From contig CAIXTV010000099.1 in the NCBI GenBank assembly GCA_903922465.1, positions 1 through 44,141 on the forward strand: a stretch of 44,141 bases of DNA, in the 5' to 3' direction. Below the pieces are notes generated by a model. The model was not told the DNA's origin, searched no databases, and worked only from the letters and a program-made list of their open reading frames with translations. This DNA comes from an uncultured bacterium. GTDB lineage: Bacteria > Bacteroidota > Bacteroidia > Bacteroidales > CAIXTV01. The position numbers and the translations under genes are program-made. This document shows, piece after piece, positions 17,130 through 24,997 of this stretch (position 1 is the stretch's first letter; each line of letters begins with the position of its first letter).

Positions 17130-18035
17130 TTATTCGACCGTACAAATATAATCAAAAATATCTTTCAAATTTTCGGGTGTAAACCAACGAATTTCTTTGT
17201 CCTTAAGAAACCAAGTGAGTTGCCGTTTGGCATAGCGGCGAGAGTGGGTTTTAATGTCTTCGATAGCCTGAGGTAAGGTAATACTTCCTTCTAAATACGA
17301 AAACAATTCTTTATAACCCACCGTATTTAGTGCATTTAGATGACGGTTCGGGAAAAGTTGCTCGGCCTCATGTAGCAATCCGTTTTCCATCATTATATCC
17401 ACTCTGCGATTAATTAGGTCATACATTTGTTCTCTTTCACGCATCAATCCAATCTTGCAAACACGAAAGGGGCGAGGCTTTATTTGCCGTTTTCGAAGCT
17501 GTGAATAGGGAATTCCGGTCTGCAAAATCACTTCTAGAGCCCTCATAATTCGGTTGGGATTGGCCAAATCGACCTGAGCATAGTAATCAGGGTCTAAGGC
17601 TTTTAAATCTATTCTAAGTGATTCTATTCCCTGAAGTTGAAGTTTTTCCTTTAGATCAGTCCTAAGTTGAGCATCAGGGTCGGGCAAAACATCGATTCCA
17701 TTACAAAAAGCATCGATATATAAACCAGAGCCTCCCACAAGCACTAGTTTTTGATACCTTTCAAACAATGACTGTGCGCAAGCTAAGGCTTCTACTTCAT
17801 ATTTCGAGATGTTGTAATCGTCAGTAATATTCAGATTAGCAATAAAATGATGCTTGGCTTGACTAAGTTCGAAAGCGGAAGGTGTAGCGGTGCCAATTTG
17901 AAGTTGTTTATAGAATTGCCGAGAATCGGCCGAGATGATTTCAGTTTGAAATTGCTGTGCTATACGAATGGCAACATTGGTTTTGCCAACTGCTGTAGGT
18001 CCGACAACAACAATTACTAATGGAGATTGGGTCAA
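17130..18035 (-). CDS. miaA: tRNA dimethylallyltransferase MiaA
   Basis: MiaA transfers a dimethylallyl group to A37 of tRNAs that read UNN codons. The P-loop GPTAVGKT is at residues 12-19, followed by the conserved SADSRQFYKQLQIGTATPS stretch (~35-53) and LVGGSGLYIDA (~100-110). The C-terminal RYAKRQLTWF segment binds tRNA. At 301 aa it is of normal length. It begins 9 bp after the stop of the acidic pRiA4b-like gene on the same strand, so the two may share a transcript. Confidence 0.96.
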   Translation of the reverse strand: MTQSPLVIVVVGPTAVGKTNVAIRIAQQFQTEIISADSRQFYKQLQIGTATPSAFELSQAKHHFIANLNITDDYNISKYEVEALACAQSLFERYQKLVLVGGSGLYIDAFCNGIDVLPDPDAQLRTDLKEKLQLQGIESLRIDLKALDPDYYAQVDLANPNRIMRALEVILQTGIPYSQLRKRQIKPRPFRVCKIGLMREREQMYDLINRRVDIMMENGLLHEAEQLFPNRHLNALNTVGYKELFSYLEGSITLPQAIEDIKTHSRRYAKRQLTWFLKDKEIRWFTPENLKDIFDYICTVE

Positions 18036-18044
18036 TCGTGGAGC

Positions 18045-18668
18045 TTATGATTCGGGATTGGTTTTGAGCAGGCTGTTGCCGAATTCGTCGGTGTCCATGG
18101 TCAGGTCGTCAAATTCGTCCAATTCGAAGCCAGGTTCACGATCGTCATCTATGGCATAGCTATCCTCATACAAATCTTCAAACTCCTCAGGAATAAGCGA
18201 TATTTTAGAGATTTCTTTCGGATAATCACCAACCATTTTCGAACACACAGGATAAGTGCATTTTGGAAAAGCTGGTTGAATTTTAATCAGCTCAATGAAA
18301 AAGGTCTTAACATTAAGAAAATCATATTCGTAGATTAAGTGCTGATGAGGATCTTCAATCTGACTTAAAAGTGTGGTTTTGCTCATTTCGAACCGCTTCA
18401 TTCGTTCAGGTTTTTTAACTCTGATGTCGTCATCCTCCTCATCTTGTTCGTTTTGTTCTGCTTCGGTCATATCAAGCAGGGTAATCTCAGCTTTTCGATA
18501 CCATTTATCATTGCAAATGTAGAAAGAAGCAAGTTCGCTCCCGTCAAAATTAACACTTTTAAGTATAGACTTATGAAAAGCCTCAAAAGTTTGATTTGAG
18601 AGAACCTCTATTTCTCTAAGGAAATCATCACTCTCTTCGATGGTGACTTTAAATTTATAAACGTGCAT
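18045..18668 (-). CDS. pRiA4b ORF-3-like / IS1096 passenger (TnpR-like) family protein
   Basis: The N-terminal half (residues ~1-150, starting MHVYKFKVTIEESDDFLREI) fits the plasmid pRiA4b ORF-3-like fold, found both in transposon passenger genes and as stand-alone proteins. Its hallmark YEYDFLNVKTFFIEL-type segment is present. A strongly acidic low-complexity stretch (EQNEQDEEDDD, ~70-80) and an acidic tail (DLYEDSYAIDDDREPG…) stand out. I chose the ATG at 18668 (207 aa) because the eight residues before it are not family-like. No transposase lies nearby, so it is not part of an active element here. Function is unknown. It sits between cca and miaA. Confidence 0.75.
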   Translation of the reverse strand: MHVYKFKVTIEESDDFLREIEVLSNQTFEAFHKSILKSVNFDGSELASFYICNDKWYRKAEITLLDMTEAEQNEQDEEDDDIRVKKPERMKRFEMSKTTLLSQIEDPHQHLIYEYDFLNVKTFFIELIKIQPAFPKCTYPVCSKMVGDYPKEISKISLIPEEFEDLYEDSYAIDDDREPGFELDEFDDLTMDTDEFGNSLLKTNPES

Positions 18669-18726
18669 AGTAGTTTTGTATTTTCGATTCAAAAATAATT
18701 GTTTTAATAATACAAACAGAAAATTT

Positions 18727-20142
18727 TTAATCCTTTTTTTGCTTCGACAGTCCTAATTTCTCTCCTTCGATTATCATTAGCGAAAAAGCGTCATCGAAGG
18801 TGTTGGGAATCAGTCCGTCTAAGATAGCCTCCCGAATGGCATCTTTTATAAGTCCAACCTGCTTGCAGGGTGAAATATTAAAAGTTTCCATAATAATTTC
18901 GCCCGAAATGGGAGGTTGCCAATTGCGGAGTGAGTCTTTTTCGTCAATTTCAATCATTTTCTGGCGAACTAAATTGAAATTAGCCAAATGTTTTCTCACC
19001 TTTAAAGGATTTTTCGAAGTAATGTCGGCTTCGCAAAGCATCATTAAGTCATCAATATCGTCACCAGCATCCACTATGAGTCTTCTAACGGCCGAGTCGC
19101 TTACCTGATCTTCCGAAAGGGCAATAGGGCGAAGATGCAAGGAAATGAGTTTTTGCACATAAGAAAGTTTTTCGTTTAGAGGTAGACGAAGGTTCTTGAA
19201 AATCTGAGAGGCAACTTTTGCACCCACCACCTCATGCCCGTGAAAAGTCCATCCTTGGTCGGGTTGAAAACGTTTAGTCAGGGGTTTAGCAATGTCATGC
19301 AGCAGAGCAGCCCAACGTAGCCAAAGGTTATTAGAACGTTTCGAAAGATTATCGAGCACTTCCAGAGTGTGTAGGAAATTATCCTTATGACCTTTTCTTT
19401 CAACCACTTCGATGCCCTTTAAAGCAATGAGTTGAGGAAGAACCACGCCTAGCAAACCGGAAATATCCATCAGTTTAAATCCATATGAAGGAGTAGTAGA
19501 AAGGATAATCTTATTAATTTCCTCCACAACGCGTTCCATCGAAAGTATTTTGAGACGGTGGAGGTTTTGCGAAATAGCATCAAAAGTGATGTGATCAATA
19601 TCAAATTCAAGTTGGCTGGCAAAACGAACAGCCCTGAGCATGCGCAAAGGATCGTCAGAAAATGTGATGTTGGGGTCTAAAGGGGTGCGAATAATTTTGT
19701 GTTGAATATCTTCCAAACCATTAAAGGGATCAATCACGGTGCCATAATCTTCCGAATTCAGGCTAATGCTTAATGTGTTAATAGTGAAGTCTCTTCTGAG
19801 TTGGTCATCCTTAAGGCTTCCTGCAAAAACAGTAGGCTTACGCGATTCGGTTTGATATGATTCTTTACGTGCCCCCACAAATTCAATTTGCAGGCCTTTA
19901 TGATGTAGCATCGCGGTTCCGAAATTTTTAAAAACATTCACTTCGGTGTTGCCGCCAATGGCATTAGCCACCATTTGAGCAAAGCTTGGACCATCGCCTA
20001 AAACAACAATATCGATGTCGGTTGTAGGTCGCTTCATTATCATATCTCTCACATAGCCGCCTATAACCCATGCTGGAGTGCCTGTTATAACAGAGGTGTG
20101 ATTAATGATTTTAAAGATGGGCAGGTCAGGTAGAATTTTCAA
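18727..20142 (-). CDS. cca: CCA-adding tRNA nucleotidyltransferase with HD domain
   Basis: The 471-aa class II nucleotidyltransferase has the G-rich motif GGYVRD at residues 28-33 and the catalytic DID at 42-44 (RPTTDIDIVVLG). The RRDFTINTLS region and RMLRAVRFASQL, which bind the nucleotide and the tRNA acceptor, follow. An HD phosphohydrolase domain (HKDNFLHTLEVLDNL … ALLHDIAKP, ~255-330) is attached, as usual in Bacteroidota. The tRNA gene in this window does not encode CCA, so this activity is needed. CCA-adding is preferred over poly(A) polymerase, but sequence alone cannot fully separate them. Confidence 0.93.
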   Translation of the reverse strand: MKILPDLPIFKIINHTSVITGTPAWVIGGYVRDMIMKRPTTDIDIVVLGDGPSFAQMVANAIGGNTEVNVFKNFGTAMLHHKGLQIEFVGARKESYQTESRKPTVFAGSLKDDQLRRDFTINTLSISLNSEDYGTVIDPFNGLEDIQHKIIRTPLDPNITFSDDPLRMLRAVRFASQLEFDIDHITFDAISQNLHRLKILSMERVVEEINKIILSTTPSYGFKLMDISGLLGVVLPQLIALKGIEVVERKGHKDNFLHTLEVLDNLSKRSNNLWLRWAALLHDIAKPLTKRFQPDQGWTFHGHEVVGAKVASQIFKNLRLPLNEKLSYVQKLISLHLRPIALSEDQVSDSAVRRLIVDAGDDIDDLMMLCEADITSKNPLKVRKHLANFNLVRQKMIEIDEKDSLRNWQPPISGEIIMETFNISPCKQVGLIKDAIREAILDGLIPNTFDDAFSLMIIEGEKLGLSKQKKD

Positions 20143-20325
20143 AGGATTAGTTCGTATTGGTTATGTAGAAAAAAGGGTCAGAAATGGTGAGGTGATTTAT
20201 TGAATGCTTAAAAATGTAGTAAAGCCTGATAAAGCAGAGCTAAACCATGATTTGAAAACTTTTTTTGGTTTAGTTTCAAGCTCAAGAGTGATTAAATAAG
20301 GTGTTGAGGAGATTTTAAACATATA

Positions 20326-21840
20326 TTATTCAGGATTGATTATTCGGAAAATATCAAACCTATCGACAGGTCTTTTGCTGATTTGCCAGTTAAAATTCTT
20401 CAGTTTTTGTTCCTTCTGCGAAAGTTCGGTTGGAATGTATAAGGTTGCTTCAGGCTTCTCGAAGAAAACAATTGATTGAATTTTATTTTCGGCCAACCAA
20501 ATCGTCATTGAAATTGCAATAGCTTTATTAATGCCTAAATGGGCTCCATTATCTTCGTTGGCATAGTATATCGACTCGGCATTGCCCTGTACATTAATCT
20601 TATAAAGCTTGTTATTGCTAAGAAAACCATGCATAAACTTTCCTTTAAGCTGATTAAATTGTAAGCTATCGCTTTTCGAGATTATAAACGCTGATGAAAA
20701 CAATTTCAATTGGTCGAGCTGCTTGTTGCGCAGCAATACCACTATTGTATCAGCCGAAAGTTGGTTTTTATCGGCCCACAAAACAGGTGCGCTATACATT
20801 GTGATTAGGGTGTCGGTAGCATTATATACCAATGAATCGCAGCTGCCCTGCAAATCTTTACTGAAAAACCTTGCATGATTATAAGCAAACATATTGCGGG
20901 TTGTTTGCAAGGAATCGAACTCTACGGTAAGGACATCGGCATGGAGAAAAAGGGAATCGGTGTTTTTCGCCATAATGGCTGCAGCACTGTCGGTGATGAA
21001 GGAAAGTTTATCGTAGCGGTTATATTCTGCATAATTTCCCGTTAGGGTTATATTTTGAGTACTATCAAAAATAACTACATTTTGGTAAGCTTTACCGAAG
21101 TCGCGGACACGGTCGTAATAAAAACTATCGGCTTCAAGATATTGATTCTTGTTTTTCAGATGCGAATTGATGCCGAAGCTGGCAATATCGGTTTTGGTAT
21201 TATACCAACCATTTTCGCAATAAATAGTATTTTCTTTCGACACAATGTCGGTAGGACCAAAAAAATAGGCTACCTCGGTTTCGGTATTAAATAGGAGGGT
21301 GTCTGAATAAATAACGTATTGGGGGTTAATTAGTGCAACCTTATCTTTAAAAAAGAAGTTTTTCTCGCGGGTGAAATAGTAACCTTTGACACTGGTGAGG
21401 GTGTTTTCCTTATCAATAATTTTACCTCCTTCATTATAATAGGCAATTTCTGTTTTCCTATCGTAAAGGAGTTTATTGGTTGTGAGAGTAGTTTGTTTAT
21501 CAATAAGTTTAACGTTATCAATTAATTGGGCGGTTTTATCTGCACCATTATAGGTAAGCTTATCACTATATATATTGAGGGTATCGCTCATTTTTATATG
21601 CACGTTTCCGAATGCGTCAATAGCGTTTCTGTTGGTATAGAACCAAGCGCTATCGCAGTAGAGGAAAGAACCTTCGTGTTCAAAAACAACCTCGCCTAAT
21701 GCACGTTGAGCATCGGCTGCAATGGCTTTGTCGTACTCAATAGTCCGGGCTTTTACGAATTTAATTTGCCTGCTTTGTTGAGCTGAAGCACTTAAACTGA
21801 AAAAGAAAAGGAAGCATAATATAGTGCTGAAATATCTCAT
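20326..21840 (-). CDS. OstA/LptA-like envelope protein
   Basis: The 504-aa protein starts with a signal peptide (residues ~1-21, ending SASAQ). It then consists of repeated short beta-strand segments of the YDRKTEIAYYNEGG or YNTKTDIASFG type, as in the OstA/LptA jelly-roll that bridges LPS to the outer membrane. It is larger than enterobacterial LptA, as is common for Bacteroidota OstA-like proteins, and may hold two or more OstA domains. Periplasmic LPS transport is inferred from the family. The 183-bp gap to cca shows no other gene. Confidence 0.85.
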   Translation of the reverse strand: MRYFSTILCFLFFFSLSASAQQSRQIKFVKARTIEYDKAIAADAQRALGEVVFEHEGSFLYCDSAWFYTNRNAIDAFGNVHIKMSDTLNIYSDKLTYNGADKTAQLIDNVKLIDKQTTLTTNKLLYDRKTEIAYYNEGGKIIDKENTLTSVKGYYFTREKNFFFKDKVALINPQYVIYSDTLLFNTETEVAYFFGPTDIVSKENTIYCENGWYNTKTDIASFGINSHLKNKNQYLEADSFYYDRVRDFGKAYQNVVIFDSTQNITLTGNYAEYNRYDKLSFITDSAAAIMAKNTDSLFLHADVLTVEFDSLQTTRNMFAYNHARFFSKDLQGSCDSLVYNATDTLITMYSAPVLWADKNQLSADTIVVLLRNKQLDQLKLFSSAFIISKSDSLQFNQLKGKFMHGFLSNNKLYKINVQGNAESIYYANEDNGAHLGINKAIAISMTIWLAENKIQSIVFFEKPEATLYIPTELSQKEQKLKNFNWQISKRPVDRFDIFRIINPE

Positions 21841-22066
21841 ATTTATAGTGCAAAATTAAATGAAATTTTCCGTTTTGGCATCAAAACCTTTGTTCTTATG
21901 AAAAGTCACACTGAATAGGAGATGGATTTCTTTAACATTCACTGCTTTAAATGTTCTATCAAGAATAATATTTAAGAATATGGGGGAAATACAAGTCAGC
22001 ACTTTCCAATGCATGTCTAAAGGAATGTTTGCTTTGTCATTAGTGAGTTTGTCTTTCACTGCGGCC

Positions 22067-22327
22067 TCAAGAAATATTTTTATCAAAGTCAGTTGTGGTG
22101 AAAAACAGGGTAGGCGAGCATTCCAAATAACTGATAATTCTTGCCATAGTTTCCAATTTGATGTTTACTTTGCCCTGTTCGATACGGCTTAAATAAGACT
22201 CGCTAATGCCCGTTATAATTGAGATATGTTTCTGCTTAAGCCCCTTTCCTTCTCTTATTTCTTTCATTCTCCTTCCGAATTCGATGCTTAGCAATTGAAA
22301 CATAGATTGTTTATAAATACCTTCCAT
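22067..22327 (-). CDS. XRE-family helix-turn-helix regulator, 86 aa
   Basis: A single HTH_3 domain spans about residues 12-68: FGRRMKEIREGKGLKQKHIS, then ITGISESYLSRIEQGKVNIK, then LETMARIISYLECSP. The protein is only the DNA-binding domain plus a short tail (FFTTTDFDKNIS). Such small regulators control their own promoter or a neighbouring accessory gene; the target here is unknown. Divergent from it, a TATTTTTG -7-like element at 22401-22408 points toward array B and the 203-aa protein. Confidence 0.85.
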   Translation of the reverse strand: MEGIYKQSMFQLLSIEFGRRMKEIREGKGLKQKHISIITGISESYLSRIEQGKVNIKLETMARIISYLECSPTLFFTTTDFDKNIS

Positions 22328-22898
22328 TGTTTTGTTTTTTAGATTTCAAAAATGTAACTACAATGACATATTATTTTTCAAAAGATACGAAATATATCAT
22401 TATTTTTGTACGTTTTATTTCGGATGAAGTTACAGTAGGAAATTCTGTGATTAAAGGGTTCGAAAATCGTTCTTTGAAAAATTAGGTGAAAAAATAAAAA
22501 AAACCTACGAATATATGATCTAAAGCATTGAATATCTTCATGTATCAATTGAAGACCTTCATTTCTCCTTTGAAGATATTATCATCTTTTTTGAAGAGTG
22601 AAACTCCATTTTTGAAGACTTTCATTTCCTCCTTAAAGAGATAAATATTTTTTCGGAAGACTTTCATTCCATTTTAGAAGAGTTAAATTTCTTTTCTGAA
22701 GACCTTCATTTCACCTTTGAAGATATAAACTTCCTATTTTATGACCTTCATTTCACGTTTGAAGACATATTTTTCGGAAATTTTGGTCTTCAAAGAGAAT
22801 TTTCAAGTTTCAAAAACACATCACCTAATTGACATTTTGTTATTAACTATCAACGCATTAAAATTTAAAATAATAATTAACACTTAAAATATACAAAC
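22328..22898. other. 571-bp gene-free interval upstream of the 203-aa protein
   Basis: This interval separates the XRE gene from the 203-aa gene. It contains the twelve-unit 21-bp array B (22530-22781). A TATTTTTG at 22401-22408 resembles a Bacteroidota -7 element reading toward the array, but no good -33 partner is visible. No gene is recognised. Confidence 0.6.
22530..22781. repeat. 21-bp-period array B, twelve units
   Basis: Twelve consecutive units start every 21 bp, from 22530 to 22761, with no insertion or deletion despite many substitutions. The common pattern is GAAGACCTTCATTTC followed by about six T-rich bases. Units at 22551, 22614, 22656, 22698 and 22740 keep the TTCATT core, alternating loosely with A-rich GAAGATAT or GAAGAGT units. 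GAAGA…TTC gives each unit a weak dyad. Confidence 0.9.
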
Positions 22899-23510
22899 AT
22901 GAAAACAGTAAATATAAATTACCAAAGACTATCAAATCCTGAATATGTAGATAAAATTGAATTCATACATTTCAGTCTCGATAACAATGACAATTTCCCA
23001 AATTTAGCAGTAGCACTTAGCGTTATTCAAGACAAAAAAGGGATATTGGTGAATCAAATGAACAAAGCACATGCAGGCGACCATCAGGCTGTTAAAGAAG
23101 TTGCTGCCTCTCGGAAATCCATAGACAAGGATATTAAAAAGAATGGTAATTATATTAACGACACTGCAAATGGAGATGAGGTGAAGCTACTGTCGAGCGG
23201 CTACGATTTAAGCAAAGACAGAGAGCTAAAAGAAAAGGAAGATGTTAGGGTTGTGGCAACCAACGATCCAAACGTTGGAAAGGCACATATTAAAGTGATT
23301 GATGGGGCAGTGTCTTATTTGATAGAAATAGCCGATGAGCCCTCCGACCCAAACGACACACCTGTATATCATCGATTGCCCTTGACCACCAAAACATATT
23401 TTCTGGTCAATAATATCGTAAAACACAAACCTTATTTAATGCTCTATGTAGCCGCCACCACCAAAGGCGAATCGGAAACAAAAGGACCCTTTCAGTTTTT
23501 TATGGAATAG
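22899..23510 (+). CDS. Lineage-specific protein: helical N-terminus plus FN3-like C-terminus, 203 aa
   Basis: No signal peptide, membrane segment or catalytic motif is seen. Residues ~25-95 look helical (NFPNLAVALSVIQDKKGILV, then HQAVKEVAASRKSIDKDI). They are followed by LLSSGYDLSKD and a beta-rich half (~105-203) with the spacing of a fibronectin-III-like sandwich. I recall a broad Bacteroidota family of this build (NFP near the start of the helices, then SGFDL-type motif, then FN3-like domain) with no known function. The gene lies 117 bp after array B and 62 bp before a RAYT transposase. An alternative is a small surface or scaffold protein exported by a non-classical route. Confidence 0.8.
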   Translation: MKTVNINYQRLSNPEYVDKIEFIHFSLDNNDNFPNLAVALSVIQDKKGILVNQMNKAHAGDHQAVKEVAASRKSIDKDIKKNGNYINDTANGDEVKLLSSGYDLSKDRELKEKEDVRVVATNDPNVGKAHIKVIDGAVSYLIEIADEPSDPNDTPVYHRLPLTTKTYFLVNNIVKHKPYLMLYVAATTKGESETKGPFQFFME

Positions 23511-23515
23511 GTTTA

Positions 23516-23540
23516 TTTGTTGTGTGAATAAATCTTTTTT
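23516..23540. repeat. 25-bp direct repeat flanking the RAYT gene, left copy
   Basis: The sequence TTTGTTGTGTGAATAAATC followed by six T is repeated identically at 24199-24223 on the other side of the RAYT gene. In addition GTGAATAAAT here is inverted as ATTTATTCAC at about 23563-23572, immediately before the RAYT start. This permits a hairpin over the leader. Confidence 0.85.
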
Positions 23541-23572
23541 ATAAACTAGGAGAGATATTAATATTTATTCAC

Positions 23573-24181
23573 ATGAAATATAATCCGGAAAAACATCATC
23601 GACGATCCATACGCCTTCAAGGATATGATTATTCGAAGGAAGGAATGTATTTTATTACCCTCTGTTGCGATGGCAGATTAAACCGTTTTGGTAAAATTGA
23701 AAACAAACAAATGTTTTTGAATGAAAATGGAAAAATTGCATACGATGAATGGATGAAATTGCCCGAACGATTTCCCAATTTCGAATTGGATGTATTTCAA
23801 ATAATGCCAAATCATATACATGGGATTATTGTATTAACGCCCGCCGTAGGGGCGGGGTTCACCCCCGCCCATGATGATAACGACCAATCCATTGATAAAA
23901 GGGCAACCGCAAGGGTTGCCCCAACGGCCGCGCCAACGGCCGCGCCAACGGCCGCGCCAACGGTCGCCCCAACGATTGGCGATATTGTCGGGGCGTACAA
24001 ATCATTGGTTTCAAATGAATGTTTGAAAATATATAAATCGAATAATGAAAAAATGGGAAAATTGTGGCAACGCAATTTTTTCGAACACATCATACGCAAT
24101 GAACAATCATATCAAAAAATTTCAGATTATATCATCAATAATCCCGCGAATTGGAAAAATGACGGGTTTTATTATGGATAA
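23573..24181 (+). CDS. RAYT (REP-associated tyrosine transposase, Y1_Tnp/HUH family) with internal REP-like insert
   Basis: The 202-aa protein is a single-domain Y1 transposase. It has the N-terminal GMYFITLCCDGRLNRFG strands, the HUH metal motif H81-x-H83 in MPNHIHGII, and a C-terminal helix with candidate catalytic tyrosines Y180/Y186 (NEQSYQKISDYIINNP). RAYTs cut single-stranded DNA at REP hairpins. Between the HUH strand and the next helix (TIGDIVGAYKS), residues ~90-134 are an extra GC-rich segment that family members often lack. It encodes two strong hairpins and a 12-bp tandem repeat, and still preserves the frame. The gene is flanked by identical 25-bp direct repeats. It looks intact. 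Confidence 0.9.
   Translation: MKYNPEKHHRRSIRLQGYDYSKEGMYFITLCCDGRLNRFGKIENKQMFLNENGKIAYDEWMKLPERFPNFELDVFQIMPNHIHGIIVLTPAVGAGFTPAHDDNDQSIDKRATARVAPTAAPTAAPTAAPTVAPTIGDIVGAYKSLVSNECLKIYKSNNEKMGKLWQRNFFEHIIRNEQSYQKISDYIINNPANWKNDGFYYG
23846..23870 (+). repeat. GTAG-type REP-like hairpin inside the RAYT gene
   Basis: GTAG at 23846-23849 precedes a GC-rich hairpin with stem GGGCGGGG/CCCCGCCC and loop TTCAC. A GTAG tetranucleotide in front of an imperfect hairpin is the known format of REP elements recognised by RAYT proteins. The surrounding gene is AT-rich, so this looks inserted. Confidence 0.75.
23901..23921. repeat. Second GC-rich hairpin inside the RAYT gene
   Basis: The stem GGGCAACC/GGTTGCCC encloses a GCAAG loop. 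It is translated as part of RATARVAP without breaking the frame, and lies 30 bp after the GTAG hairpin. Confidence 0.75.
23918..23974 (+). repeat. 12-bp coding tandem repeat (Ala-Pro-Thr-Ala)
   Basis: Three exact copies of GCCGCGCCAACG, flanked by two partial copies, encode an Ala/Pro/Thr tract at residues ~116-134. As 12 is a multiple of 3, copy-number change would not shift the frame. This is probably slippage downstream of the hairpins. Confidence 0.85.
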
Positions 24182-24198
24182 AGAATAGAAATCGTGTT

Positions 24199-24223
24199 TT
24201 TGTTGTGTGAATAAATCTTTTTT
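24199..24223. repeat. 25-bp direct repeat flanking the RAYT gene, right copy
   Basis: Identical to 23516-23540 over 25 bp, beginning 17 bp past the RAYT stop. The two copies bracket the gene in the same orientation. Confidence 0.85.
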
Positions 24224-24364
24224 TAGTATTGGAAGGACATTAATTTTAGGGAAGATGAATTGAGAATAAAATCCGGAAAAAATAAAATAATGAAATATTT
24301 TGCACCTTTGTTGAAATATTAAAATTATGTCTGTAAGAACACTTAAACGAGAATATAACTGAAG

Positions 24365-24565
24365 TTGACGTTGCAGGATATCTTAGAACTTATCAAGGGT
24401 TTTACGATAGAGGACAAAGTACTTCTTGAAAAAGAGATAGAAAAAGAAACCCTTCTATACAGAGCAAAACAGCTCGATAACAAGGTGAAAACTAACTCAA
24501 TTTCGATGGAAGAAATAGTGGATGAAGTTAAAGCAGTGAGAAAATCGGGTGTCAATGGCAAATAG
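24365..24565 (+). CDS. Putative antitoxin of a PIN toxin-antitoxin pair, 66 aa
   Basis: The frame opens at a TTG (24365) and encodes a short, highly charged helical protein (LQDILELIKGFTIEDKVLLE, then SISMEEIVDEVKAVR). This composition and size are typical of antitoxins preceding PIN toxins. It overlaps the toxin start at 24555 by 11 bp. An ATG at 24327 opens an 11-codon frame (MSVRTLKREYN) that stops at 24362, two bases before this TTG and in another frame. The true N-terminus may therefore have been lost to a frameshift. No DNA-binding fold is obvious. Confidence 0.6.
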   Translation: MTLQDILELIKGFTIEDKVLLEKEIEKETLLYRAKQLDNKVKTNSISMEEIVDEVKAVRKSGVNGK

Positions 24566-24965
24566 AACTTTTGTTCTGGATTCAAATATTTGGATAAGCT
24601 TTGTAATTAAAAAGAAGCTTTCAACACTTGTCGGTATTATACAAAAACATGAGATTACCGTATTAAGTTGTAGCAAGTTGAAAGAAGAGATTTCGGTTGT
24701 GTTACATCGTCCGAAATTCAAAAAATACATTTCTAATAAAGATATAATTGAAGCTATAATACTGCACGATAAGTTATAAAATGCAATGGTTTTGGGCGAT
24801 ATAAAAAAACAAAACAGAGATAAAGATGACGATTATTAGTTTGCATTATGTAAAATTGGCAAAGCCGATTATTTGGTAAGTGGTGATAAAGATTTGTTGG
24901 ATTCCGGGATTGAGCCTCCTCCTGCATTATTGACTATGAATGAGTTTTTAGAAATGTGTCAGTAA
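24555..24965 (+). pseudogene. PIN-domain toxin, broken by two in-frame stops
   Basis: The frame begins MANRTFVLDSNIWIS, with the first acidic PIN residue in LDSN, and runs to TAA at 24777. The same frame then continues across this stop and a TAG at 24837 to a final TAA at 24963. It reads DKDDDY, then FALCKIGKADYLVSGDKDLL, then MNEFLEM. These are the remaining PIN acidic motifs and the usual C-terminal end. The second and third catalytic acids therefore lie beyond the stops, so the 74-residue product should have no RNase activity. The spacing between the halves also looks shortened. Read-through is possible but less likely than decay. Confidence 0.85.
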
Positions 24966-24997
24966 AAGAATATTTCTTCTTTATTCCCAAAATCACC

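Noticed and set aside
21856-22086. 76-codon minus-strand frame after the XRE gene
   Set aside because: No family resemblance, overlaps the XRE 3' end in another frame, and has no start or spacing support.
22602-22832. Array B read as a heptad-repeat peptide (EDLHFTF-like)
   Set aside because: The frame has no ATG, is interrupted by TGA at 22599, and openness follows trivially from a stop-free 21-bp unit.
23812-24099. 95-codon minus-strand frame with alanine/glycine/valine repeats
   Set aside because: It is the antisense of the RAYT insert. Its AVGAAVGAAVG pattern is just the 12-bp coding repeat read backwards.
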